Below, piece by piece: positions 40,672 to 51,149 of a stretch of DNA of 64,000 nucleotides. Under the pieces are notes generated by a model that saw only the letters and a program-made list of their open reading frames with translations, was not told the DNA's origin and ran no database searches. Both the position numbers and the translations under genes were made by a program. The DNA comes from Congeria kusceri (Eukaryota; Mollusca; Bivalvia; Myida; Dreissenidae): NCBI GenBank assembly GCA_027627225.1, contig CM051025.1, forward strand, positions 70,530,069-70,594,068, read 5' to 3'. Within the stretch, counting starts at the first letter, position 1; the number at the start of each line of letters is the position of its first letter.

Positions 40672-42764
40672 CTCACTTGAGCACGAAGTGCTTCGTGTTC
40701 GATGAGCTATTGGTATAGGGGACCTCTCGGGCGGCATCCGTTGTCAATTGTCCGTCGTCCGTATGCCGTCAACAATTTGGACCGTTATCGCGATAAAGAC
40801 TACATTTTGGGCTTACCTGAGCACAATGTGCTCATGGTGAGCTTTGAGGATCGCCTTTTGTCCATCATGCGTCGTCCGTCGTGTCAACATTTTCATTCAA
40901 AGAACATCTCCTCCTAAACCACTCGGCAGATTTTCACCAAAATCCACAGGAATTACCCTTGGGTGACCCTCTTTCAAAATTGTTCAAATCGTTCCGGTGC
41001 GCTGCATATATAGGTCACCAGAGCTAAAAATAGATTTGAAAAATGACAACTTCAAACATCTCTGAAACCACAAGGCTTGGAGCTTTCATATTTGATATGT
41101 GACATCCTCTAGTGGTCCTCTACAAAGATTGTTCAAATGATGCCCCTGGGGTCAAAACTGGCCAGGCCCCGGGGTTCACTTAGTTTATATAGACTTGTAT
41201 TGCAAAATATTTTTAAAAGCGTCTTCTCTGAAACCGCTAGGCCTAGAGGTTTCAAATTTGGTAAGTAACATTGTATAGTGGTCCTCTACAAATATTGTTC
41301 AAATGAGGCCCCTAGGGTCAAAACTGGCCACACCCCAGGGGTCACATGGTTTATATAGACTTGAATAGCAATATGACTTTAAAAATCTCCTCTGAAACCG
41401 CAGGCCCAGAGGTTTCATATTTGGTATGTAACATTTTATAGTGGTTCTCTACAAAGATGGTTCAAATGATGCCTCTGGGGTGAAAACTGGCCACATCCCG
41501 GGGGTCACATGGGTTATATAGACTTGAATAGCAAAATGACTTTAAAAATCTTCTCCTCTGAAACTGAAATCCTAGAGGTTTCCTATTTGGTATGTAACAT
41601 TGTGTAGTGGTCCTCTACAAAGATTGTTCAAATGAGGCCCCTGAGGTCAAAACTGGCTACCCACCGGGGTCACATGATTTATATAGACTTGAATAGCAAT
41701 ATGACTTTAAAAATCTTCTCCTCTGAAACCGCAAATCCTAGAGGTTTCATATTTGGTAAGTAACATTGTGTAGTGGTCTTCTACAAAGTTTGTTCAAATG
41801 AGGCCCCTGGGGTCAAAACTGGCCACACCCCGGGGGTCACATGGTTTATACAGACTTGAATAGCAGTATGACTTTAAAAATCTTCTCCTCTGAAACCGCA
41901 AATCCTACAGGTTTCATATTTGGTATGTAACATTGTGTACTGGTCCTTTACAAAGATTGTTCAAATGATGCCCCTGGGGTCAAAACTGGCCACACCCTGG
42001 GGCTCACATGATTTATATAGACTTGAATAGCAAAATGATTTTAAAAATCTCTGAAACCGCAAGGCCTAAAGGTTTTATATTTGGTATGTAACATTATATA
42101 GTGGTCCTCTAAAAAGATTGTTTAAATGACTCTGTGGTCAAAACTGGCCACACACCGGGGTCACATGGTTTATATAGACTGAACTAGCAAAATGACTTTA
42201 AAAATCTTCTCGGAAACCTCAGGGCCCAGAGGTTTCATATTTGGTATTTAACATTGTATAGTAGTCCTCTTCAAAGATTGTTCAAATGATTACCCTGGGG
42301 TAAGAACTGGCCACACCCCGTGGCTCACATGGTTTATATACCAGTAGACTTAAATAGCAAAATGACTTTAAAAATCTTCTCCTCTGAAACCGCAATTTTT
42401 TTTGTCCAGAGGTTTCATATTTCGTATGTAACATTGTATAGTGGTCCTCTATAAAGATTGTTGAAATGATGCCCCTGTGGTCAAAACAGGCCACACCCCG
42501 GGGTTACAATGTTTATATAGACTTTAATAGCAAAATGACTTTAAAAATCTTCTTTTCTGAAACCGCAGGCCCGGAGGTTTCATATTTGGTATGTAACATT
42601 GTATAGTGGTCCTCTACAAAGATTGTTCAAATGATGCCCCTGGGGTAAAAACTGGCCACATCCAGTCGGTCACACGGTTTATGTAGACTTGAATAGCAAA
42701 ATGACTCTAAAAATCTTCTTCTGAAACCTCAAGGCCCAGAGGTTTCATATTTGGTTAAAACATT
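40672..42764. repeat. ~155-bp tandem repeat, block 1
   Basis: Diverged tandem copies with spacing near 155-160 bp. Recurring words are TGGTCCTCTACAAAGATTG, CAAAACTGGCCACACCCC, TTATATAGACTTGAATAGCA and AGGTTTCATATTTGGTATG. The first ~250 bp (GAGCACGAAGTGCTTCGTG, then GTCCGTCGTCCG) are the leader that commonly precedes such arrays in bivalve genomes. Short minus-strand frames, such as 42,282-42,494, are repeat translation. Confidence 0.9.
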
Positions 42765-43445
42765 ATATCGAGACCTCGATTGGGATTGCAAATGGGATGG
42801 GTGGGGTCAAGGTCACTGTTACTAAAAATAGAAAAACGGTTTCCGCTCAATAACTTTATAACGCTTCGAGATATTTTAATGAAACTTAATACATAGATAC
42901 CTAATATCGACACCTCGCATGGGATTGCCTATGGGGTGGGAGGGGTCAAGGTCAATGTTACTAAAAATAGAAAAACGTTTCCCGCTCAATATCTTGAGAA
43001 CGCATTGAGATATTATAATGATACATAACACATAAATACATTATATTGAGACCTCGATTGGGATTGCATATGGGGTGGGTGGGGTCAAGGTCACCATAAT
43101 TAAAAATAGAAAAATGGTTTCCGCTAAATATCTTGAGAACGCATTGAGCTATTTTAATGAAACTTAAGTACCTTACATCGAGACATTGCTTGGGATTGCA
43201 TATGGGGTGGGTAGGGTCAAGGTCACCATTACTGAAAATAGAAATTGGTTTCCGCTCAATAACTTGAGAATGCATTGCAATATTTTAATGAAACTTAATA
43301 CACATATCTTATATCGAGACCTCACTTGGGTTTGCTTATGGGGTGGGTGGGGTCAAGGTCACTGTTATTGAAAGTAGAAAAATGTTTTACACTCAATAAC
43401 TTAAGATCGCATTGAGATATTTTAATGAAACTTCATACGTAGATA
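42765..43445. repeat. ~136-bp tandem repeat, block 1
   Basis: About five copies with starts of GAGACCTCG-type words at 42,770, 42,909, 43,048, 43,180 and 43,316 (spacing 132-139 bp). Each has GGGGTGGGTGGGGTCAAGG, TTTCCGCTCAATAACTTGAG and GATATTTTAATGAAACTT. It contains TCAAGGTCA once per unit. It is unrelated by eye to the neighbouring 155-bp family. Confidence 0.88.
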
Positions 43446-44320
43446 CATTACATGGTTTATAAAGCCTTGAATAGCAAAATGACTTAAAAAATCTTCTCCT
43501 CTGAAACTGCAAGGCCCAGAGGTTTCATATTTGGTATGTAACATTGTATAGTGGTCCTCTACAAAGAATGTGCAAAAGATGCCTCTGGGGTCAAAACTGG
43601 CCACAACCCGGGGGTCACATGGTTTATATAGACTTGAATAGCAAATTGACATTAAACGTCTTCTCCTCTGAAACAGCAAGGCCTGGAGGTTTCATATTTG
43701 GTATGTAACATTGTGTAGTGGTCCTCTACAAAGATTGTTCAATTGAGGCCCCTGGGGTCAAAACTGGCCACATCCCGGGGGTCACATGGTTTATATAGAC
43801 TTGAATACCAATATGACTTTAAAAATCTCCTCTGAAACCGCAGGCCCAGAGGTTTCATATTTGGTATGTAACATTTTATAGTGGTTCTCTACAAAGATAG
43901 TTCAAATGATGCCTCTGGGGTCAAAACTGGCCACACCCCAGGGGTCACATGGTTTATATAGACTTGGATAGCAAAATGACTTTAAAAATCTTCTCCTCTG
44001 AAACCGCAAATCCTAGAGGTTTCATATTTGGTATGTAACATTGTGTAGTGGTCTTCTACAAAGATTGTTCAAATGAGGCCCCTGGGGTCAAAACTGGCCA
44101 CACCCCGGGGGTCACATGGTTCATATAGACTTGAATAGCAATATGACTTTAAAAATCTTCTCCTCTGAAACCGCAAATCCTAGAGGTTTCATATTTGGTA
44201 TGTAACATTGTGTAGTGGTCCTCTACAAAGATTGTTCAAATGATGCCCCTGGGGTCAAAACTGGCCACACCCTGGGGCTCACATGATTTATATAGACTTG
44301 AATAGCAAAATTAATTTAAA
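43446..44320. repeat. ~155-bp tandem repeat, block 2
   Basis: A return to the family of block 1 after the 136-bp block, with about five copies. The copies contain CAAAACTGGCCACA and GGTTTCATATTTGGTATG. It ends abruptly inside a monomer where AATTTAAAAATC meets GGTTTCCGCTC of the other family near 44,325. Confidence 0.88.
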
Positions 44321-44955
44321 AATCGGTTTCCGCTCAATAACTTCAGAATGCATTGAGATATTTTAATGAAATTTCATACATAGATACCTTTTATTGAGAC
44401 CTCGCATGGGATTGCATATGGGGTGGGTGGGATCAAGGTCACCATGACTAAAAATAGAAAAACAGTTTCCACTCCATAACTTGAGAATGCATTGAGATAT
44501 TTTAATGAAACTTCATACTTAGATACATTATATTGAAACCTTGCTTAGGATTCCATATGGGGTGGGTGGGGTCAGGGTCAAGATTATAGAAAAATAGAAA
44601 AACAGGTTCCACTCAATAAATTGAGAACGCATTGAGACATATTTATGAAACTTCATGTAGATACCTTATCTTTAGACCTTGCTTGGGATCGCATATGGGG
44701 TGGATGGGGTCAAGGTCACCATTACTAAAAATAGATAAAGTATCCACTCTACCTAGAGAACGAATTGAGATATTTTAATGAAATTTCATGTGTAGATACC
44801 TTATATCTAGACCTCTCTTGTGATTGCTTACGGAGTGGGTGGGATCAAATTCACCTTTACTAAAAATAAAAAATAAACGGTTTTCACTGAATAACTTAAG
44901 AACTTATTTAGATATTTTAATGAAACTTCATATGTAGATACCATATGTAGACACC
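44321..44955. repeat. ~136-bp tandem repeat, block 2
   Basis: Four to five more diverged copies of the 136-bp family (GATATTTTAATGAAA, GGGTGGGTGGGATCAAGG), fading out near 44,950. The last copies have lost the TCAAGGTCA word (GATCAAATTCACC near 44,844). Confidence 0.85.
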
Positions 44956-45283
44956 ATTTCCTAGCCATAGGTGTATGACCTTCACCGTGCACCCAGAACT
45001 TTCTTTTATTATTGTGCTGACTTGCGCATTTTGTTAGAAAAATTCGGTTTTTGTGGAATTTGCACATTTTGTAAATTATGTTTGGTACTCAGGTGTAATA
45101 TCATAAAATACAGATCAAGTTCCACTTAAGTTACAAACTACTAAATGTTGAGTTATGGCTCCTCATGAAATTAAATTTTTCCAAATACACTGTTAAACAT
45201 TCACAAATTAAAGCATTCTCTCTGCGTCTATTTCTTTCAAATGGATGCCATAGTTTTGTGGCAAGGCCATATTGTGGGGGTAT

Positions 45284-46492
45284 ATCTGTCACTCATGTGA
45301 CAATTCTAGTTGTATTTAACAATATTTCAATCAGTTCTTTTAAATCAACTTCATATTCGTAAATGTTATTGACGGCCTACCGTAGATACTCCCCTTTAAA
45401 CATATTTGTTTATAATACAGTTGGTAGATATATAAATATATTCACAATACAATAACGATTAAAAAATGGTTGAAACAAGGAAATATATTCAGTTTCTTAC
45501 CGGTATATAGTTTTTCTACACATATACATTTGAAATTTTGTATGAAAATAACATAAAGAATCAAGCCAGTCAAGGTTGGGTATTTCTTACAATATAAAGA
45601 GTTTAAAGGTATCATTGTTTCACCTATTTTTGATGTTTTTGTATTTTTGCCAAGAACATCCATTTTGGTAGACTGTGGTCTAGATATTTAATCTCGCACG
45701 ATTTCATGGTTGACCTGCGCAGACTTTAAATAATGTAGATCTAGTAATGGGTCTATGTGTTTGTAATGACCGTGACAACCAAACACATGATAATTACAGT
45801 ATTTGTGTTTTAATTTTACAAATTTAATAAGTTAGTACCCCTATGTGTCCAGAAGAACAATATCATCATGAATATTTTGTTTTTGAGACATTATCACACC
45901 ATGTCATTTTTTGTCTGATTTTTGTGCTTGGTTTGACATTAAAGTAGCAGTTCATAAATATTTTGACAACAATAAAACTTTGCAGAAATTGTTTCTAATA
46001 GACATCTTGCCGATAAAAGTACAAAACACCGCATTGCAATCTGTGCAAAAAATTATGTTTTGGTAACTTTTTATCGTCTTTTTTCTGTATGCGATAACTG
46101 GTGATGCCTCTGGAGTACATCAATGTACATTATTCCATAGTATGTTTGTACCAAGCCTTTTCAAACATAGCAAGTATAAAATGCCTTTCGTAAAAAAGAA
46201 ACAGTTTTCAAACGAATACACACCATTAACGTTCATAACAACTACTGCCAAATTACGGTGTATTGAATTAGATTCCATGGACTGCGGCTTTAAGGTAATG
46301 TACAACTGAATAAATGTGTGAAAAGCAATATATTGAATATTTACATACATTAATAAATGCAAGTTTATGCAAGATGTAAATAGCACTTGAAATTTCAGAA
46401 AAATTCTGCTTCATTGTTGGTCTGTTTATCCTGTGGAAATTGGTGCGTTTCATGCACAAACACGCTCTAATCTATGGCTTGCATTTTCACAG
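45284..46492. other. AT-rich sequence upstream of the first ALDH exon
   Basis: It contains no recognisable exon. I looked for the ALDH exon that should precede VDEEQ (ending in the family's GPQ) and for the active-site segment (GQCC), and saw neither on the + strand. Presumably this is intron. Confidence 0.5.
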
Positions 46493-46657
46493 GTGGATGA
46501 GGAGCAAATGAAGAAGGTCCTAGCTCTGATCAAGACTGGCAAGGATCAGGGGGCCAAACTGGTTGCCGGGGGCAACCGTGTGGGCAACAAGGGCTACTTT
46601 GTGGAGCCCACCGTCTTCTGTGACGTGAAGGATGACATGACCATTGCCAAAGAGGAG
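46493..46657 (+). CDS. ALDH exon a (55 codons)
   Basis: Acceptor GCATTTTCACAG, donor GAG|GTGAGG, phase 0 at both ends. It encodes [13 protein letters not shown] through [12 protein letters not shown] to MTIAKEE. The open frame that starts 60 bp earlier at an intronic ATG is not the real start. Confidence 0.93.
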
Positions 46658-48081
46658 GTGAGGAGATCAGTCCTAGTCTAAAAGCATCTTATTTTGTCTT
46701 TATCTTTGAATCTGAAAACTTCCTAAACTGTATTAAGCCAAACTACCGCTTTGTAATCACTTTGAATTACATCAGTATAAAACAGTATTTTGAACATAGA
46801 TCTACAAATTAGTTGATTTATCAAACAAATACAAAACATTGCAATTTAACACTAAAATTAAAAAAAATAAATATTTCTAAATACTTTGTTCACAAATAAA
46901 ATAAGAATGTGTGCAAAGTTATACTAATTAACTACCAGTATCTGCATGATATGGTTTGCTTTTGGCACCAATTCTGCTGGCATATCATTGGTAACTGCCT
47001 TTCAGGAATAAAGACTTAAATTAAACCAGAAGCAAGTGAAACAGTATTCTTTACTTATCCCAATACTTATAGAAGAATTTTGTTTCAGATTTTCGGCCCT
47101 GTCATGCAGATCATCAAGTTTAAAACCATGGAGGAGGTCATTGAGAGGTCAAACCTCAACAAGTACGGACTGGCCGCCGGGGTGGTTACCAATGACGTCA
47201 ACAGAGCCATCAATGTCGCCAACAGTCTCCGAGCAGGAACTGTCTGGTAGGTTGTCATACTTGTACATGCAAGCATTTGCAGTGTTAGCTTTTAGAACCA
47301 AAGTGTTTTGAAACAGTTTTACGTGTTTACTTATAAAACAAAAGTGATTTGAAATGTGTTGAATCTGTATGATTAATACATTCCATAATACAAGCTCATT
47401 TATGTACAAAGTTATTGGTGGATGTGAAGCGATGAAAGTGGGAATTGAATTTTAATTAAGGTAAATTTCTTTTCCTGTGGTAAGAAATGACTTTCTTACT
47501 CTGAAAAAAATAGTGATATTTCTGTTCCATTCAACATCATTTAAGCAAGCAATCGACTACAGCACATGTGTTGTATATTTTCTGTTTCAATTTCAGGGTG
47601 AATTGTTACGATGTGTTTGACTCCAGTGCACCATTTGGTGGCTTCAAAATGTCAGGAAATGGCCGTGAACTTGGTGAATACGGAATGGAGGCTTACACAG
47701 AAGTGAAGAGTGTAAGTACAACAATGCTTGCTAACAAGCATTTAAATGTCTTTACAAATGTCACAGCCATGTGTGGCCTTGGTATTTATTATTTCCTCTT
47801 ATTTGCTCAGGTTTAGTGTTAGATAAATGTGTATGAGATTGTATAATGTTGGTGTGACTGTAAAAAAATAATATAGTTTCAAACAACAGATCATGGTGCT
47901 TGTGCAGTTCTTTACAGTTGTTTTTAATGGCAACAAGAAAGCTATTTGCACAGTCAAGTTGGTTCACTGTGTGTTGTAGACACTTTCTCTGTTGTTCTGA
48001 TGTTGTGTTGTGCTCATGATATAATTTATGCCCTTTATTATATTTCAGGTGATCATAAAAGTTCCACCAAAGAACTCCTAA
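46493..48081 (+). CDS. Aldehyde dehydrogenase (ALDH1/ALDH2 type), C-terminal four exons
   Basis: NAD(P)-dependent aldehyde dehydrogenase, oxidising an aldehyde to the acid. The exons 46493-46657, 47089-47246, 47597-47711 and 48049-48081 join in phase to about 156 codons. They match the last third of the family, from [13 protein letters not shown] to the C-terminus KVPPKNS, which resembles the PQKNS/SQKNS endings of vertebrate ALDH2 and ALDH1A. Visible family motifs are KEEIFGPV (cofactor-binding Glu and Phe, spanning the first junction), AGTVWVNCYDVF and [18 protein letters not shown]. All junctions have AG acceptors and GT donors. The N-terminal targeting region, Rossmann core and catalytic Cys are not in view. 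The choice between cytosolic ALDH1 and mitochondrial ALDH2 cannot be made without the N-terminus. The upstream exons may lie left of the satellite. A 3'-truncated duplicate is possible, but no internal stop or frameshift is seen. Confidence 0.93.
46658..47088 (+). other. ALDH intron (431 bp)
   Basis: An AT-rich intron between exons a and b, with no repeat or RNA recognised. The 3' end is TTTTGTTTCAG. Confidence 0.85.
47089..47246 (+). CDS. ALDH exon b (158 nt)
   Basis: It starts with [17 protein letters not shown] and ends AGTV plus two bases (TG) of the Trp codon; the donor is GTAGGT. Phase 0 at entry, phase 2 at exit. Confidence 0.93.
47247..47596 (+). other. ALDH intron (350 bp)
   Basis: An intron with the acceptor TTTCAATTTCAG. 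Nothing else was recognised. Confidence 0.85.
47597..47711 (+). CDS. ALDH exon c (115 nt)
   Basis: It completes the Trp codon, then encodes [20 protein letters not shown] and [18 protein letters not shown]. The donor is GTAAGT. This is the most conserved C-terminal block of the family. Confidence 0.94.
47712..48048 (+). other. ALDH last intron (337 bp)
   Basis: Ordinary AT-rich intron ending TTATATTTCAG. Minus-strand frames here are chance. Confidence 0.8.
48049..48081 (+). CDS. ALDH terminal exon ([10 protein letters not shown], stop TAA)
   Basis: A very short coding part of ten codons plus TAA (48,079-48,081), directly after a good acceptor. KVPPKNS matches the conserved C-terminal tail of ALDH1/2 enzymes, which makes this tiny exon convincing despite its size. 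Only about 100 bp of 3' UTR lies before a hAT-like element. No AATAAA is seen before 49,899, so either the transcript runs through the element or it uses a variant signal. Confidence 0.9.
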   Translation: MIIKVPPKNS

Positions 48082-48173
48082 GACTGCATGAACATGTAAT
48101 GATGAAATGGACAATACAAAATATCATGACATAAGCGTGACCAATGTTTTTTATGCCAGATAAGACACTGGTG

Positions 48174-49403
48174 TTAAATAATAGGGTTGGGACCAAATAC
48201 TCAAATCGTTACTCGAATATTCATATGACTTATTCAAATAGATCTATATTTGAACATTTTATGTCAAAATATTAGGAACACTTCCCGAATATTTACCAGG
48301 GTTGCCAGCACACTTGGAAAGTCAGGGAAATTCGATTATTTTTTGAGGTTAGTGAATTGTCAGGTGAGAAAGTAAGTGAAAAATCAAATTACAAAAGTCA
48401 GTGAAAAAGTCAGGGAAAAAATATGCCTGAAGGTAAACAAAATACTTTATACAAATTTGCAGGTTATGGCAGTCTTAAGGTGTTTTTGAGTTACTAAAAT
48501 TTATGTGTAAATACATAATATGATTATTTTTGGTCAGAAATATATATCTTTTTTTTTTTTAATGTCCTAGTGTTACTTAAATATGATTTGTTCACATGGA
48601 ATTCTCTTCCTAAAGATATGGACGGCTAAAAGGGGAGGAGGCCATTGAAAATGGGTGGTTTTGATCAGTGAAAAACTGGATTTAGTCAGTGGAAAGTCGG
48701 TGAAGTCGAGGATTGTCTTTGCCCCAAGTGCTGGCAACCCTGTTTAGATACCTGAAAGAAGCACACTACCTGTATGGTACGTGTCGTGGTAATAACATAC
48801 TCCAGTGGTAAATTAGCGTAGAAAATCATCTTTATGCAATATTTAAAAATGGATATGTACAAATTAGTAATGTATGTTGTTCCTTCTGAACACTTAACTT
48901 TTCATTGCATAGACTCCATTTTGCCTGAGTTTTGTCGACTGATTGCGTGAAATACTTGAAAGTTGGTGATGGTGATATACGCTTGATAAATAGTTTGGCT
49001 CTATAAATAGTTTGTGTTGATATAATGAAAAATATTCTAACTTGTATCAAGATAAAATAGGTTTTGCTTGATTCCATTAACAAATTTTAATGGCCGACAA
49101 CAAACTTTTTTGATTGGCTATCCAGAGAGTAATTAAATTATTTTCTATGGAATAACACATCGTGCATACTGGTAATCACCTCATGCAAACTGGTAATCCC
49201 TTATAATGCAGTTACAAACATCTTGTTACTTGGACTTGATTGACATAGCGATACACAGCCACCTGCTAGGCAGAAAATACTGTTTTCAAACTGACTGAAA
49301 AATGGTGTAAACTAGATCTGATAAATGAATATTCATATTATTCGTTTTTGTATTCAAATATTCGGCAAATTTCAGAATATTTGGTCCTATCCCTGTTTAA
49401 TAA
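48174..49403. mobile_element. hAT-like element B, same family as element A
   Basis: Element at 48,182-49,395 (1,214 bp). It begins TAGGGTTGGGACCAAATACT and ends TTTGGTCCTATCCCTG. The flanking 8-mers TTAAATAA and TTTAATAA agree at 7 of 8 positions. It shares with element A the internal words CACCTGCTAGGCAG, GTTGATATAATG and a TGGTGATGG segment. It lies about 100 bp after the ALDH stop codon, so it may be transcribed as part of the 3' UTR. No transposase. Confidence 0.78.
48297..48742. mobile_element. Second element nested inside hAT-like element B
   Basis: The inverted ends CAGGGTTGCCAGCAC and GTGCTGGCAACCCTG are exact reverse complements (15 bp) and bound 446 bp. Inside are repeated GTCAGTGAAAAAGTCAGGGAA words. 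The insertion interrupts the spot where element A reads straight through (GAATATTTACCAATCC). No clear target duplication could be identified. The termini resemble hAT ends. Confidence 0.75.
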
Positions 49404-50201
49404 TGATGAAGAGTGATTGTTAATGTCATTAAATACTGTCTACAGTTAACTGGATTACCTGTATAACACATTCTAACCTGCTATGAAATTAATGCACGAT
49501 AGTTATTTGCACAATTTCTAGGCTTTTTGAGCAAAAATTATTTGCTCAGTTATATTGGATTTTTTTTTGGTATTTTATAATCATATTTTGCAAACCAGAA
49601 AAGATACATTTTAGGATCTAATTTAAATATTTGGATCATTGAACCATGTCACCAAAATATTTAATAATTTCAAAATAACCTACACATGAATGCAAAACTT
49701 AAACTTCTATGTTTGTTCTTAGTTTTTATACAAAGCATTGTCAAGGATGGTACAGGCATTAAATTTACTATACCTGAAGTGTAATCTTTGTGTAATGGAC
49801 AATAATCACCTATTATATGTTTGTGATTTAAATAATTGATTAAACAAAAATGTGCTTGTGATTAAAGGCAGATGCTTAAAGGATGTTTGTGATTAAATAA
49901 TAAATGACTTCATTGTCTTATGTTGTGATCACAACTTTTTATTTGAAAAGAAATTTGAACCCCTTATTCGCACACTATATTTTACGACTTTAATAAACAC
50001 CAACAAAACTAACCATTTATATTTTTAATATGACAAAGTTAGATGCATTTAGTTAACATATTTAATGCTTGATTTGACAGTCAGCTTTGTTTCAAACATT
50101 TAAACTTGCATATTGACTTTTAACAATTTCCATACAGTGGATTCCTTGTCGGCCATGCGTAATGTTTCATACTCAGTACATGTATATAAAGTCAAGAGGT
50201 C
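49396..50201. other. Intergenic, AT-rich
   Basis: Between element B and the minisatellite. It contains one AATAAA (49,899-49,904, + strand) that could be a distal ALDH polyadenylation signal. The assignment is weak because the intervening transposon makes the UTR 1.8 kb long. Nothing else was recognised. Confidence 0.4.
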
Positions 50202-50497
50202 GGGGAATTTGTACAACAACAAGAGGGGAATTGTATACCAACAAGAGGGGAATTGTATACCAACAAGAGGGGAATTGTATACCAACAAGAGGGGAATTGT
50301 ATACCAACAAGAGGGTAAGTGTATAACAACAAGAGGGGCATTGTATAACAACAAGAGGGGAATTGTATAACAACAAGAGGGTACATGTATAACAATAAGA
50401 GGGGAAGTGTATAACAACAAGAGGGGAAGTGTATAACAACAAGAGGGGAATTGTATAACAACAAGAGGGGAAGTGTATAACAACAAGAGGGGAATTG
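50202..50497. repeat. 22-bp minisatellite, ~13 copies
   Basis: Tandem copies of a 22-bp unit: GAGGGGAATTGTATACC followed by AACAA. Variants are GTATAAC for GTATACC and GAAGTG for GAATTG. Because 22 leaves remainder 1 on division by 3, each frame cycles through all three phases of the unit, and all three minus-strand frames stay open for 100-130 codons without being genes. Confidence 0.93.
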
Positions 50498-50507
50498 CAC
50501 ATTTTAC

Positions 50508-50865
50508 CTTTAAGGGACTTATTCACAGATTTTCATATTTTTGAAAAATGTCATTAAATTTCTTTTTTTTTTTTAAACATGACAAAAAGAAGAACAAGTA
50601 AAAATATTTGCTGCTGCCCGCATTCGAAACCTACGACCTACAGAATCGAAATTCTGTCGCACATCACTTGGCCAGTCAGACTTGCAAGCATTAAAGTGTA
50701 GTTAATGCTATGTACCGGTATGTGATACACGTTTTCCAAACGCTTTATAATTTCATCCATTTCAATTGATGATAACGACACTATATTTCCAGTATAGTTA
50801 TGCGTCAGGAGTGTTATTTCACTTTTTTATACATAATTTACCTTTCTTTCCTTTAAGAAATGTTA
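50508..50865. mobile_element. tRNA-containing dispersed repeat, left-intact copy
   Basis: It begins TTTAAGGGACTTATTCACAG, matching the left end of the element at 52,054. In the middle, on the minus strand, is a degenerate tRNA-like segment with a B-box-like GGTTTCGAATGC (~50,622). The right part (CATTTCAATTGATGATAACG, ACACTATATTTCCAG) matches the other copy, but the terminal GTCCCT inverted repeat is missing. Confidence 0.6.
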
Positions 50866-50943
50866 AACTACAAAATAGAGGCTGTAACCGAAATTTTAAT
50901 AACACTATCACAGTTGTAACTGAAAACCATCTAACACAACAAA

Positions 50944-51149
50944 TTTATTGACGTAATTTTATTACACATTTTTTCCATATCTTCCACATTTCATTTCACC
51001 TCAGATTTCCTCAACAAAAAAAAACAGATCAAACATTCAACTGCAGTATTACATGCAAATGCCTACTTTCCAAGAGTCTGTTTAGAAATGTGTAACACTC
51101 CACAGTCCACACACTGGCATTTTCCTGCAACAATCACCGATGCTATAAG
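50944..51149 (-). other. TUBGCP4 3' UTR with polyadenylation signals (predicted)
   Basis: On the minus strand, the sequence after the predicted stop contains two AATAAA hexamers (complement of TTTATT at 50,958-50,963 and 50,944-50,949). This gives a ~200-nt 3' UTR. Supported by position only. Confidence 0.5.
51143..51149 (-). CDS. TUBGCP4: TUBGCP4 terminal exon: S-L-stop (predicted)
   Basis: A good acceptor (TTTTCTTTCAG) is followed by C-TTA-TAG, completing a Ser codon, adding Leu and stopping. The protein would end GGQFGSL, similar in position and length to the GGTLGSFGM end of human GCP4. The coding part is only 7 nt, so the call rests on the acceptor, phase and C-terminal length. Two AATAAA signals follow within 210 nt. 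Confidence 0.6.

Larger units (their letters stand above)
39671..45283. mobile_element. Composite repeat bounded by short inverted termini
   Basis: The left end ATACCCCCACAA (39,671-39,682) is the exact reverse complement of TTGTGGGGGTAT (45,272-45,283). If TA is the target duplication, the ends are CCCCCACAA/TTGTGGGGG. The left end is followed by a GTCGGTCTGTGGGTCTG simple repeat, as in many bivalve dispersed tandem-repeat elements. Inside lie a hAT-like insertion and alternating 155-bp and 136-bp tandem blocks. No transposase frame is visible, so it would be non-autonomous. The pairing of the two ends over 5.6 kb is inferred from the inverted repeat alone; they could belong to separate elements. 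Confidence 0.5.

Noticed and set aside
42961..43275. 104-codon minus-strand gene.
   Set aside because: It lies wholly within the 136-bp tandem repeat, and its peptide repeats with the DNA unit (DPTHPICNP twice).
46433..46681. A small gene starting at the ATG at 46,433.
   Set aside because: The first 20 codons are intron. The family match begins exactly after the AG at 46,492.
50100..50526. Leucine/proline-rich membrane protein on the minus strand.
   Set aside because: All three frames are equally open because of a 22-bp tandem repeat.
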